Shown here piece after piece: positions 56,103 through 64,000 of a stretch of DNA of 64,000 nt; position 1 is the first letter of the stretch, and each line of letters opens with the position of its first letter. A program made the translations under genes and the position numbers. The stretch comes from Helicobacter cetorum (GTDB lineage: Bacteria > Campylobacterota > Campylobacteria > Campylobacterales > UBA6016). Below the pieces are notes generated by a model. It ran no database searches. It saw only the letters and a program-made list of their open reading frames with translations, and was not told where the DNA came from. Location: assembly GCA_022729705.1 (NCBI GenBank), contig DZAX01000009.1, positions 1-64,000 on the forward strand. Direction: 5' to 3'.

Positions 56103-56199
56103 TCTCCCGCATAAGCGGGTAGCTTTAGGGGGTTGCAAGGGACATCTATGTCCCTGCCGCCAATACGGGCTTCGCTCGTATTGGCGTATAACATCAAAA
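56103..56199 (+). repeat. Repeat family B, copy B11 (full length, near consensus)
   Basis: Hairpins are CCCGC/GCGGG, GGGACAT/ATGTCCC, and CGCCAATACGGGC/GCTCGTATTGGCG, followed by GTATAACATCAAA. The purU stop TGA (56194-56196) lies in this end. It fills the spacer before ilvE. Confidence 0.9.
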
Positions 56200-57027
56200 G
56201 ATAACGGTTTTATTGCTATAAACAAATATTCTATCCTCTAAAGCAAGACCTATGGCTTTTGCCAAAACTATTTTTTCAACATCTCGCCCTAGATTTCTCA
56301 TCTCTTCCCATCCGTATGAGTGATCGACTTTCACCACGTCTTGTGCGATTATTGGTCCCTCATCAAGGTTGTTGTTTACAAAATGCGCCGTTGCCCCTAT
56401 AATTTTGACGCCTCTCTCATACGCCTGCCTATATGGGTTGGCTCCTATAAACGCCGGCAAAAATGAATGGTGAATATTGATTATTTTACCCTCAAACAAC
56501 GAAACAAACTCCGGCGTTAAAACCCTCATGTATTTTGCCAAAACCAATAAATCCGGTTTTAAGCTAAGCGTTAATTCAATAACCTTTTGTTCATGCTCTT
56601 CTCTTGTTAGTCCATCGGCCGAGATTAGATAAAAAGGAAGGTTAAACTTCTCTACAAGCGGCTTTAGCGTGTCGTGATTGGCGATTACGCCAAGAAGTGT
56701 CGCATCAAGCTCGCCGCTATAATACCTAATCAATATATCACCAAGGCAATGCGACTCTTTTGTAGCAAATAGTAGAACTCTTTTTTTGTGCCCTTTGTCT
56801 ACTATTTTTAGATTTGCATCTTTCGGCAAATCCCTTTTTAAAAGCTTTTCGACAAACTCAAAATCAGCTTCGCCGTTAATCTCCGTGCGCATAAAAAATC
56901 GATTTCTGTCTTTTTCGACAAATTCGTCGTTTTTTTCGATATTAAAACCATTTTCAAAAAAAATCTTACTTATTTTATATATTAATCCTGAGCTGTCTTC
57001 GCAATCTATCAAAACAGTCTTTTCCAT
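56194..57027 (-). CDS. purU: Formyltetrahydrofolate deformylase PurU
   Basis: This 277-residue enzyme releases formate from 10-formyl-THF for purine synthesis and one-carbon balance. It has an N-terminal ACT domain (about 3-75) and a formyltransferase fold with catalytic Asn-His in NIHHSFLPAF (near 185) and Asp in the NNNLDEGPII segment. ATG 57027 has AAAGG upstream; a GTG one codon earlier is possible. It follows cca, as in C. jejuni. Confidence 0.95.
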   Translation of the reverse strand: MEKTVLIDCEDSSGLIYKISKIFFENGFNIEKNDEFVEKDRNRFFMRTEINGEADFEFVEKLLKRDLPKDANLKIVDKGHKKRVLLFATKESHCLGDILIRYYSGELDATLLGVIANHDTLKPLVEKFNLPFYLISADGLTREEHEQKVIELTLSLKPDLLVLAKYMRVLTPEFVSLFEGKIINIHHSFLPAFIGANPYRQAYERGVKIIGATAHFVNNNLDEGPIIAQDVVKVDHSYGWEEMRNLGRDVEKIVLAKAIGLALEDRIFVYSNKTVIF

Positions 57028-57029
57028 CA

Positions 57030-58154
57030 CTAGCCTTTGAATTTTTCTCTTATCTCATGCGAAAGCAATAAAGAGTAGTTTTTAGATATTTCCTTATTTT
57101 TGTAGCCCATAGAGATGAGTTTTTGATGAGTAATTTCGGGTTTATATTCACTCTCCCAAACAGAGAGGTTAACGGCTGTTTCGCAAATCTCTTTTGAGCG
57201 CAAGCCAAGCCATTTTGAGATTGGAAGTTTTAGCGATAGCCCTATCAAAAATCTTTCGCTTACTCTTTTTGGAGCTCTTTTTTGAAGCTCAAAAGCCCTG
57301 TAGCTCCGTTTTGGTGCGCCGATTCTATCCAAAAACTCACGCTTATTTAGTCTATAAACAGAAAATAACTCGTACAAAAAAAGGTTTTCAACTCCGCCGC
57401 CAAAAAAACAGTATGATTTTTTAAGAGCCTTAGAGAGCTTTAAAAAAGTTTTAAAATCACTCTCAAAACCAAAAAGCTTTTTTGAGACGCCAAGCCTAAA
57501 AAAATAGTAAGCCCCGTTTATAGGATAAGCGCCACCAAAAAGTTTTTCAAACTCTGCAAAAATTCTCGACTTCGAAATATCACAAAGCGGCGTTTGCCTA
57601 CACACCTCCAATGTAACAGGCTCTATCTTAAAACCAAATCTAGCCGCAAACTGCACGGCGCGAAGAACCCTTAAGCTATCATCCCCAAAGCTATCCCCGC
57701 TAACCATTCGTAGTATTTTCGCATTCAAATCACTAAGCCCGCCATAAAAGTCGATAAGCTCGCCTGTTTTTGCATTTATAAGCATAGCGTTTATGGTAAA
57801 GTCGCGCCTAGAGCAAGCAAAAGCTTTGTCTTGAACGACAAAAGCCTCAAATCCGGTATGCCCAACGCCGATTTTGGTCTCACCCCTAGGAAGCGATATG
57901 TCAAGATTTGCGTATCTATATACAAAAAAACTTTTACCAACGCCAACGGCTCCGACAGACTCCAAAACACCCTCAAAGAACTCTTTGGATACGCCGTACA
58001 CCTCAATATCAAAATCTTTTGGAGTGGCGCCGATAATAACATCCCTTACACAGCCGCCGGCAAAATACAGCTCTGCGCCAGAGGGCTCAAATGCCGACGC
58101 TACAAGCTCGTACGCTCCTTTAGACTCTTCGTCCAAAAAGGATAAAATATCCAT
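57030..58154 (-). CDS. cca: CCA tRNA nucleotidyltransferase / poly(A) polymerase family
   Basis: This 374-residue enzyme has the class II nucleotidyltransferase head with GGCVRD near 33 and the metal motif DFDIEV near 47, then the RRDFTINAM segment. It lacks an HD domain. All tRNAs in the window already encode CCA, so the role would be repair. The neighbours match cca of Campylobacter. Confidence 0.92.
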   Translation of the reverse strand: MDILSFLDEESKGAYELVASAFEPSGAELYFAGGCVRDVIIGATPKDFDIEVYGVSKEFFEGVLESVGAVGVGKSFFVYRYANLDISLPRGETKIGVGHTGFEAFVVQDKAFACSRRDFTINAMLINAKTGELIDFYGGLSDLNAKILRMVSGDSFGDDSLRVLRAVQFAARFGFKIEPVTLEVCRQTPLCDISKSRIFAEFEKLFGGAYPINGAYYFFRLGVSKKLFGFESDFKTFLKLSKALKKSYCFFGGGVENLFLYELFSVYRLNKREFLDRIGAPKRSYRAFELQKRAPKRVSERFLIGLSLKLPISKWLGLRSKEICETAVNLSVWESEYKPEITHQKLISMGYKNKEISKNYSLLLSHEIREKFKG

Positions 58155-58565
58155 TTACTCCTGCGATTTATCCAGTTTTTCTTCTATTGTAGCCAGCAGA
58201 TACTCTAAAAAGTTGATTGTCAAGTCAAGTTTTTTCTCAACCTGCACAGCGTCGCTACTCTGTGCTTGCTGTAAAGTCAATAGCCCCTCAAATAAAACAA
58301 GAACCCTCTCTCTAAGGTTTAAGAGAAATCTATCCATATTTTCATTGGTATAAAATATACTCTCATCATTCTCATCAATTTTTATACCCTCAAGAATCGC
58401 CGCATTTTGCTCGTTTTTTTGCGGTGTCTCTTTAATCTCTTTGATTTCTTTTGGCTCTTCTTTAATCTCTTTTGTTTCTTTTACTTCTCTTTGCTCTCTG
58501 CCCTCTTCGATATAAATATCTTCTATCTCCGCAAGAGTAGAGAGTATGGCATCTTTTAGTTCCAT
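58155..58565 (-). CDS. CiaD-like domain protein
   Basis: This 136-residue protein has an acidic N-terminal region, a Lys/Glu-rich low-complexity part with repeats of the type KEIKE (about 24-50), and a conserved C-terminal helical part (LRERVLVLFEGLLTLQQ, then LDLTINFLEYLLATIEE). The C-terminal pattern and position before cca-purU match CiaD of C. jejuni, a type III (flagellar) secreted invasion factor. Here the role is unknown and probably not invasion. ATG 58565 has AGGA upstream; ATG 58580 is the alternative. It overlaps the upstream gene. Confidence 0.75.
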   Translation of the reverse strand: MELKDAILSTLAEIEDIYIEEGREQREVKETKEIKEEPKEIKEIKETPQKNEQNAAILEGIKIDENDESIFYTNENMDRFLLNLRERVLVLFEGLLTLQQAQSSDAVQVEKKLDLTINFLEYLLATIEEKLDKSQE

Positions 58566-58813
58566 AGTTTTCCTAGCCACCTTTCAAATTCTTTATGCTC
58601 TATCTCTGTTTTCATAGAGATAAAAAAATCTCTCATCTGAGAGTTAACACCGCTATATTTTTTGTGAATACCGCTAAGCCTTCTGACGGCGGCTATAGCC
58701 TCTTTATTGTCCGGATTTTTTTTTAACACATCTTTGTATATCTCAATGGCATCTTGCTTGTGCCCTTGAAACTCATAAATTGACGCTAATGTTAAAGTTT
58801 TTAGACTAGCCAT
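58556..58813 (-). CDS. Small TPR-like protein
   Basis: This 85-residue protein has one clear TPR-like helix pair (LASIYEFQGHKQDAIEIYKD, near 9-28) followed by a second helical part. The position between leuB and the CiaD-like gene is also seen in Campylobacter (Cj0787, by memory, for its neighbour). Its ATG shares one base with the leuB stop. Function unknown. Confidence 0.8.
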   Translation of the reverse strand: MASLKTLTLASIYEFQGHKQDAIEIYKDVLKKNPDNKEAIAAVRRLSGIHKKYSGVNSQMRDFFISMKTEIEHKEFERWLGKLWN

Positions 58814-59874
58814 TATATCCTACCTGCTATCTCTGTTCCCATATCTTTACACCCAAGCGTTTTTACCGCACCAAATCTAGCTGTATCTTTTGTACGAACA
58901 CCGTCTTTTAGCGCTGATTTGACGGCGTCTTCTATTTTATCCGCCGCCTCTATTTCGCCAAGAGAGTATCTAAGCATCATAGCTGCGCTTAGTATCGTAG
59001 CAATTGGGTTTGCAATGTCTTGCCCTGCAATGTCTGGAGCTGAGCCGTGGATAGGCTCGTATATAGCGTATTTCTCGCCTATTGAAGCGCTTGCCAAAAG
59101 CCCTATAGACCCCGTAAGCACGCTCGCTTCATCTGATAGTATATCCCCAAATATATTGCCGGTTACTATAACGTCAAACTGTTTTGGATTTGTGACAAGC
59201 TGCATTGCGGCGTTATCAACATACAGATGTTCAAGCGTCACATCTGGGTACTCTTTTGCAACTTCTGTTACCGTCTCTCTCCAAAGTTGCGACACTTCAA
59301 GAACGTTTGCTTTATCTACGCTTGTCACTTTACCCTTTCTTTTTCGAGCGGATTCAAAAGCGACTTTCGCTATTCTCTGCACTTCCGGTTTTGTATACAC
59401 CATTGTATTGTAACCCATCGTCTCGTCTCTACCTCTAGGTTCGCCAAAATATATGCCGCCCGTTAGCTCTCTCACTATTAGCAGGTCAACGCCTTGCGCA
59501 ATCTCTGGTTTTAACGGACTAGCCTCAAGAAGCTCGTCGTATACGGCGGCTGGTCTTAAATTTGCGAATGTGCCAAGCTCTTTTCTTATTTTTAAAAGCC
59601 CCGTTTCAGGTTTTAGCTCTCTAGGCAATGAATCCCACTTATACCCGCCTATTGCGCCAAACAAAACGGCGTCGCTATTTTTTGCGCCCTCCAGCGTAGC
59701 GTCCGGCAGAGGAGTTCCGCACTCGTCCACGGCGCATCCGCCCATAAGATACTCGTCAAACTCCAACAAAAATCCGCATTTTTTACTTACGACATTCAAT
59801 ACTTTTACAGCCTCGTCTACTATCTCAGGCCCTATACCGTCGCCTTTTATAAGAGCTATTTTATAGTTTTTCAT
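58813..59874 (-). CDS. leuB: 3-isopropylmalate dehydrogenase LeuB
   Basis: This 353-residue NAD-dependent enzyme performs the third step of leucine synthesis. Motifs include [12 protein letters not shown] at the N-terminus, [10 protein letters not shown] near 135, and [13 protein letters not shown] near 270-282. It overlaps leuD by four bases (ATGA). Confidence 0.97.
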   Translation of the reverse strand: MKNYKIALIKGDGIGPEIVDEAVKVLNVVSKKCGFLLEFDEYLMGGCAVDECGTPLPDATLEGAKNSDAVLFGAIGGYKWDSLPRELKPETGLLKIRKELGTFANLRPAAVYDELLEASPLKPEIAQGVDLLIVRELTGGIYFGEPRGRDETMGYNTMVYTKPEVQRIAKVAFESARKRKGKVTSVDKANVLEVSQLWRETVTEVAKEYPDVTLEHLYVDNAAMQLVTNPKQFDVIVTGNIFGDILSDEASVLTGSIGLLASASIGEKYAIYEPIHGSAPDIAGQDIANPIATILSAAMMLRYSLGEIEAADKIEDAVKSALKDGVRTKDTARFGAVKTLGCKDMGTEIAGRI

Positions 59875-60377
59875 GCGTTAGCCTTTTTAATCTCTTCTTT
59901 TGCATACTCCATCAAACCGCCTGCGTTTAAAAGCTCGGTCATAAAAGGAGGGATTGGCGTAAAGTTGTAAGTTTCATTTTTTGTAATATTATTTACAGTT
60001 CCACCAACCAAATCAACGCTTAGCATATCGCCCTCTTCTATCTTGTCGGCTTCTTTTACCTCAAGTATCACAAGCCCCGTATTAAAAGCGTTTCGATAAA
60101 AAATTCTAGCAAATGTTTTAGCGATAACAGCGGAGATTCCCGCATATTTGATGGCTACAGGCGCATGCTCTCTTGACGAGCCGCACCCAAAGTTTTCTCC
60201 AGCAACAATAATGTCGCCATTTGAGATTTTATTCACAAACTCAGGATCAGCGTCTTCCATCGCATGCTTGGCAAGTTCTATAGGATTTGAGGTATTGAGG
60301 TATCTTGCGGCGATGATAAGGTCAGTATCAATATTATCGCCGAAAACAAACGCTTTACCTTGTATTTTGTTGTTCAT
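59871..60377 (-). CDS. leuD: 3-isopropylmalate dehydratase small subunit LeuD
   Basis: This 168-residue subunit has [10 protein letters not shown] near 12-21 and the [14 protein letters not shown] motif near 55-68. It pairs with LeuC, which is not in the window. First gene of the leuD-leuB-TPR-ciaD-cca-purU run. Repeat A6 lies upstream. Confidence 0.96.
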   Translation of the reverse strand: MNNKIQGKAFVFGDNIDTDLIIAARYLNTSNPIELAKHAMEDADPEFVNKISNGDIIVAGENFGCGSSREHAPVAIKYAGISAVIAKTFARIFYRNAFNTGLVILEVKEADKIEEGDMLSVDLVGGTVNNITKNETYNFTPIPPFMTELLNAGGLMEYAKEEIKKANA

Positions 60378-60441
60378 AAAGCAACCTTAAAAAAGTCAAT
60401 TTTAGGCTAAATTGTAACTAAGAAATGGTTAAATTGAACTA

Positions 60442-60535
60442 TCTGATTAAATATGAAATTTTAAGAGCGGCAAGCCGCGAGGGCGGTCTGCCGAAGACCT
60501 CATTTTGGGCTTTGCCCAAAATGTGAGAATTAATT
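60442..60535 (+). repeat. Repeat family A, copy A6 (near consensus)
   Basis: TCTGATTAA at the left pairs with TTAATTA at the right. Hairpins are GCGGC/GCCGC, GGTCTGCCGAAGACC, and CATTTTGGGC/GCCCAAAATG (10 perfect pairs around TTT). The chemoreceptor stop (60534-60536) overlaps its right end, and leuD begins 65 bases beyond its left end. Confidence 0.88.
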
Positions 60536-62510
60536 ATATTACAAACCTATCAAGCGAATTTTTTAAGTCGTGCGCTTGATTAGACATCGTAACCGCCACT
60601 TGGTCTACGCTTAAAGCCGCAGCTCTGTTGGCGTTTGCCATTTCTAATATATTTTCGGCTCCCGCAATTAGCTCTTTTGCATTTTTTGCAACTATCGTAA
60701 CATCATGAGCGGCAAGTTTTGACAAATCAAGCGTTGTATCCATAGAGTTTCTAGCCTCAAAAGCTTTATCTTTAAGATTTGACGCTTCGCCTGATATTGC
60801 GGTCATCTCTTTGGCGCTCTCTCCTATCGAATCGCTGACGTCATGAATATTTTGATTTATAACTGTTATTGTCGCATTAATCTCACTTAGACTTTTTTGC
60901 GTTCTCTCCGCTAGTTTTCGCACCTCATCCGCGACAACGGCAAATCCCCTACCATGCTCTCCCGCCCTCGCCGCTTCAATAGCCGCATTGAGCGCAAGGA
61001 GATTTGTCTGTTCGGCTATGTCGTGGATAATAGCTAAAATATTTTTTATATCCTCAGATTGTCTAATCAGATGTTCCATACTCTCATTAAGATTTTCTTG
61101 TTTGTTTTGGCTCCTAAGAATACGCCCTACAACATCGTTAAGCTTGGCGACAAAAGAGTCTAGCAACACTTGCACGTTGGCTACGTCTTCTGTTGTTTGT
61201 ATCACTTTTCTCTCAGTTTCGTCAAGACCTAAGCCCATATTCTTAACCGATATATTGATTATATCCACAGCCTCGTGCTGAGAACTGACCGATACCGAGA
61301 GCATATCGGCGCTATCTTTAAGTCTTAGACTAAACTCTTCTGATTTTCTTGAATTGTCCATTACGCGTGCAAACACTTCTTTAAGAGACGCCAACATAGC
61401 GTTAACGGCATATACAATCTCAGACATCTCGCCCTTGCTAAAGCATGCGATGGAGCGAGAGAGATCTCCAGAGTCGATAATATATTGTATCTGTTTTTTT
61501 ACGCTGTTTACCGAATCAATAATAGTTTTATTGATAAGTATAATTATAACTGTGCCAAGCAAAATAAGAGCGACATTTATAATCAGCCAAACCCACAATC
61601 TTGTTAACACGCTTTGTTCGTTAGCGTTTAGCACAGAGAAGATATTTTTTGAGACGGCGTCGTCTATCTCTTTTAAAATCTCTATCTTTTTTGTCATCGC
61701 ATCAAACCATACGGTTGGCTCAACGCCAAAATCTCCGCTTTTAGCTTTTTGTCTCATGGCGTCAACTTCGGCAAAAATAGGAGCCGACGCTTTATCCATA
61801 TAGATTTTTTGCGCCTCTTTGTTGGCTGTTGCAAAAAATGAGTCCACATAGCTATTTTGTTCGCCCAAAAGCGTCAAAAATTTCTCCTCCACTCCCTCCG
61901 AAAAAGCTTTTTTGGCAAAAGCGTTTGAGAGCATGGCTCTTTCTATGCCACTCCTCTCTTTTGCTTTTAAAAAGTTTGCGTATGCGCCAAGCGTGTTTGC
62001 GCTAGCAGAGTCGGGGCTTGCAGAGGCGGTGAGCGGAACTATATCCAGCATGATAGTATGCATAGCGCCATAGTACGTCAAAACATCTTGCACTTCCACA
62101 CCAAGAGAACTCACTTTTTGACGTATATCACCCAATTGCTCTTTCATCTTAAAAAGCGAGTCCACTTTCTCTTTCAAAAAAGGGTCAAAGTCGCTAAACT
62201 CTACTGTTTTTATAGTTTTTGACAAACGATTAAACTGCTCGTCGCTCTTTTTTCTCTGCTCTGCTAGCTTCTCTCCAAACTTCTCGCCTTTGGAACCCAA
62301 AAAGCCTGCGCTCATTCCTCTCTCTTTTTGGGTTTCGTGAACCACAAGAGCTATATCTTCAGAGAGTGATACAAGTTGTTTTGTTTTTTCAAAACTGCTC
62401 TTAGCAAGCGAAAGCTCTATAATACTCGACACCACAGAGGCTCCGCCGACAAAAACTATAAGAGCCATCACCATGATCATTTTTGTTTTTATACTTAGTT
62501 GTGAAAACAT
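60534..62510 (-). CDS. Methyl-accepting chemotaxis protein with NIT sensor domain
   Basis: This 658-residue receptor has two membrane helices (about 10-32 and 308-330) around a periplasmic nitrate/nitrite-sensing (NIT) domain (about 50-295; [18 protein letters not shown] near 52-70 is typical). A HAMP region (about 330-385) and the signalling domain follow, with the hairpin tip [21 protein letters not shown] near 505-525. No CheB/CheR-binding pentapeptide is visible at the C-terminus. The ligand may be nitrate or nitrite by family analogy. Its stop overlaps repeat A6. Confidence 0.93.
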   Translation of the reverse strand: MFSQLSIKTKMIMVMALIVFVGGASVVSSIIELSLAKSSFEKTKQLVSLSEDIALVVHETQKERGMSAGFLGSKGEKFGEKLAEQRKKSDEQFNRLSKTIKTVEFSDFDPFLKEKVDSLFKMKEQLGDIRQKVSSLGVEVQDVLTYYGAMHTIMLDIVPLTASASPDSASANTLGAYANFLKAKERSGIERAMLSNAFAKKAFSEGVEEKFLTLLGEQNSYVDSFFATANKEAQKIYMDKASAPIFAEVDAMRQKAKSGDFGVEPTVWFDAMTKKIEILKEIDDAVSKNIFSVLNANEQSVLTRLWVWLIINVALILLGTVIIILINKTIIDSVNSVKKQIQYIIDSGDLSRSIACFSKGEMSEIVYAVNAMLASLKEVFARVMDNSRKSEEFSLRLKDSADMLSVSVSSQHEAVDIINISVKNMGLGLDETERKVIQTTEDVANVQVLLDSFVAKLNDVVGRILRSQNKQENLNESMEHLIRQSEDIKNILAIIHDIAEQTNLLALNAAIEAARAGEHGRGFAVVADEVRKLAERTQKSLSEINATITVINQNIHDVSDSIGESAKEMTAISGEASNLKDKAFEARNSMDTTLDLSKLAAHDVTIVAKNAKELIAGAENILEMANANRAAALSVDQVAVTMSNQAHDLKNSLDRFVI

Positions 62511-62555
62511 ATTTTATCGCCTTTGTTTTTACTGATATTACGCGCCAAAAGGTTT

Positions 62556-64000
62556 TTAATGTAAAAAGTGTCTAACTCCCGTGAAATACATAGCCATATT
62601 GTGCTCATTTGCAGCCGCTACAACCTCGTCGTCTCTCATACTGCCGCCCGGTTCTATTATAGCGCTAACGCCTACGGCGGCGGCGGCGTCGATAGAGTCT
62701 CTAAAAGGAAAAAACGCCTCTGAGGCAAGCACCGCCCCTCTTAAATCAAGCCTCAAATCTTCAGCTTTTCTAATAGCGGCTTTTGCGGCATCCACGCGAC
62801 TTGTCATACCCATGCCTATAGCGATCATTGCGTTGTCTTTTACATATACAACGCAGTTTGATTTTGTCAAAGCGGCTATTTTGTATGCTATCTCCATGTC
62901 GTTTAGCTCTCTATCGTCAGCATCTCTTGTGGTCATTAGCTTTGCGTTTTTAAGCTCTTCGTCTTTGACCTCGTCTTCATCTTGCACAACTAAACCGCCC
63001 ATAATATGCCTAAAGTCGTTTGTATCTTTGATTTTTGGTAAATATCCATTTCCGCCATCAAGCTCAAAAAGTTTAATTCTTTTTTTTGCCTCAAAAACTT
63101 TTATCGCCTCATCTGTAATTTTTGGGGCGATAAGAACTTCTATATATGTTTCGTTTATTTTTCTAGCAAGCTCTTCATCAACCACGCCATTGACCGCCAC
63201 AACGCCGCCGTAAGCGGAGATAGGGTCGCATTTGAGAGCCTCCGTGTAGCTTTGTAAAAGCGTCTCTTTAAGAGCAAAACCGCATGGATTTGCGTGTTTG
63301 ATGATAGACACCGCCGGTCTATCTCCAAAGTTTGCGGCTAGTTTTACAGCTCCGTTAATATCCGTTAGATTATTAAACGACGCTTCGCCTTTTAAAACTC
63401 TAAGATTTTTTGACCAAAAACCGTCAAACTCGTATAACGCCCCTTTTTGATGCGGATTTTCGCCGTATCTTGTATCAAAGGCTTTTTTGGCGCTAATAAA
63501 TATTTTATCCCCAAAACCGCCTTTGAATCGCTTGTTCATATAGTTTGCTATCATAGAGTCATACGCCGCCGTATGTTCATACGCTTTTATCATCAAATCG
63601 CGTCTAAACTCATAATCATCTTTGCCGTCTTTTATCGCCTGAAGTACTCTTTCATAATCCGAGGGGTCTGTAACTATAAGCACATCTTCAAAGTTTTTAG
63701 CGGCGCTTCGCACCATAGCCGGACCGCCGATGTCGATATTTTCAATAATTTCGCCAAAATCTTCGGTTCTCTCAATAGTCTCTCTAAACGGATATAGATT
63801 GACGCACACTAAATCTATTTTTTTGATACTAAAATCTTTGACAGTTTGCCTATGCTCTTTGTTTTTTCTCTTATATAGTATTGCCCCGTGAACCATTGGA
63901 TTAAGAGTCTTTACCCTACCGTCAAACATCTCTGGAAAACCGGTAAATTTGCTTATATCTTTTGCTTTTACACCGTTCTCAACAAGAGTCTTTATCGTTC
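62556..64000 (-). CDS. purH: Bifunctional PurH (AICAR transformylase/IMP cyclohydrolase), 5' end cut by window
   Basis: The open frame continues past the window edge, so about 30 N-terminal residues are missing. The remaining part has the IMP cyclohydrolase (MGS-like) domain with VNLYPF, then the transformylase domain with FRYGENPHQ-type [20 protein letters not shown], and the C-terminal VRHFLH. It performs the last two steps of IMP synthesis. purC, purS and purQ lie elsewhere in the window, so pur genes are scattered. Confidence 0.97.
   Translation of the reverse strand, partial: TIKTLVENGVKAKDISKFTGFPEMFDGRVKTLNPMVHGAILYKRKNKEHRQTVKDFSIKKIDLVCVNLYPFRETIERTEDFGEIIENIDIGGPAMVRSAAKNFEDVLIVTDPSDYERVLQAIKDGKDDYEFRRDLMIKAYEHTAAYDSMIANYMNKRFKGGFGDKIFISAKKAFDTRYGENPHQKGALYEFDGFWSKNLRVLKGEASFNNLTDINGAVKLAANFGDRPAVSIIKHANPCGFALKETLLQSYTEALKCDPISAYGGVVAVNGVVDEELARKINETYIEVLIAPKITDEAIKVFEAKKRIKLFELDGGNGYLPKIKDTNDFRHIMGGLVVQDEDEVKDEELKNAKLMTTRDADDRELNDMEIAYKIAALTKSNCVVYVKDNAMIAIGMGMTSRVDAAKAAIRKAEDLRLDLRGAVLASEAFFPFRDSIDAAAAVGVSAIIEPGGSMRDDEVVAAANEHNMAMYFTGVRHFLH

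Noticed and set aside
56103-56196. A reading frame starting at the ATG within TTTGATG after the purU stop runs through the whole of repeat B11.
   Set aside because: The matching frames in B2 and B10 are closed at once or after about 23 codons, so coding is not conserved; the repeat is structural.

Overview
The window reads as chromosomal core DNA of a member of the Campylobacterota (Epsilonproteobacteria). The support is gene content and order. clpB sits beside a S41 protease, followed by purC-purS-purQ, a periplasmic protein and plsC. A CiaD-like gene is next to cca and purU, and a DUF2393 gene is next to hisIE. rpmH-rnpA-yidC-khpB-mnmE and tRNA/tuf/rpmG/tRNA-Trp/secE/nusG/rplKAJL/rpoB/rpoC are also present. 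rpoB and rpoC are adjacent but unfused, unlike Helicobacter and Wolinella. A CcsBA fusion, a NIT-domain chemoreceptor and a c553-type cytochrome suggest a respiring, motile, probably free-living organism. I cannot assign a genus.

Layout. 1-10.8 kb (+): tamA-tamB (outer-membrane assembly), an L,D-transpeptidase with a MepK-type endopeptidase, and ccsBA. 10.8-15.8 kb: a Lys-rich secreted protein, a frameshifted EF-hand-like gene, and a four-gene Mla-type lipid transport operon (-). 15.8-19.1 kb: a small accessory island with a transposase tail, an aldo/keto reductase, a RhuM-Fic protein and a truncated gene. 19.1-23.4 kb (-): the rpmH-to-mnmE block. 23.4-32.3 kb: clpB (-), then ctp, purCSQ, an M23 peptidase, a periplasmic protein and plsC (+). 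32.4-35.1 kb: an ABC ATPase and proA (-), cytochrome c (+), and a deleted IS element. 35.1-52.6 kb (-): the translation/transcription super-cluster with five tRNAs. 52.7-64 kb (-): DUF2393, hisIE, an SPFH protein, ilvE, purU, cca, a CiaD-like gene, a TPR-like gene, leuB, leuD, a chemoreceptor, and purH cut by the window end.

The most unusual feature is two families of structured intergenic repeats, called A and B here. Family A (six copies, about 72-102 bp) has terminal inverted repeats and three inner hairpins. Family B (about eleven copies including degenerate ones, about 80-100 bp when complete) has three hairpins and a conserved ACATCAA end. The stems of both families change by paired substitutions, so structure rather than sequence is kept. 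Several B copies supply or abut the stop codon of the upstream gene; others occupy the rpsL-rpsG, rplJ-rplL and rplA-rplJ spacers.

Several genes start with TTG or GTG (tamB, ldt, mlaE, purS, plsC, rpmH, rpsL, ctp, the ABC ATPase), and rnpA appears to lack any usual start codon. All function calls come from reading sequence motifs and gene order; no database search was run.
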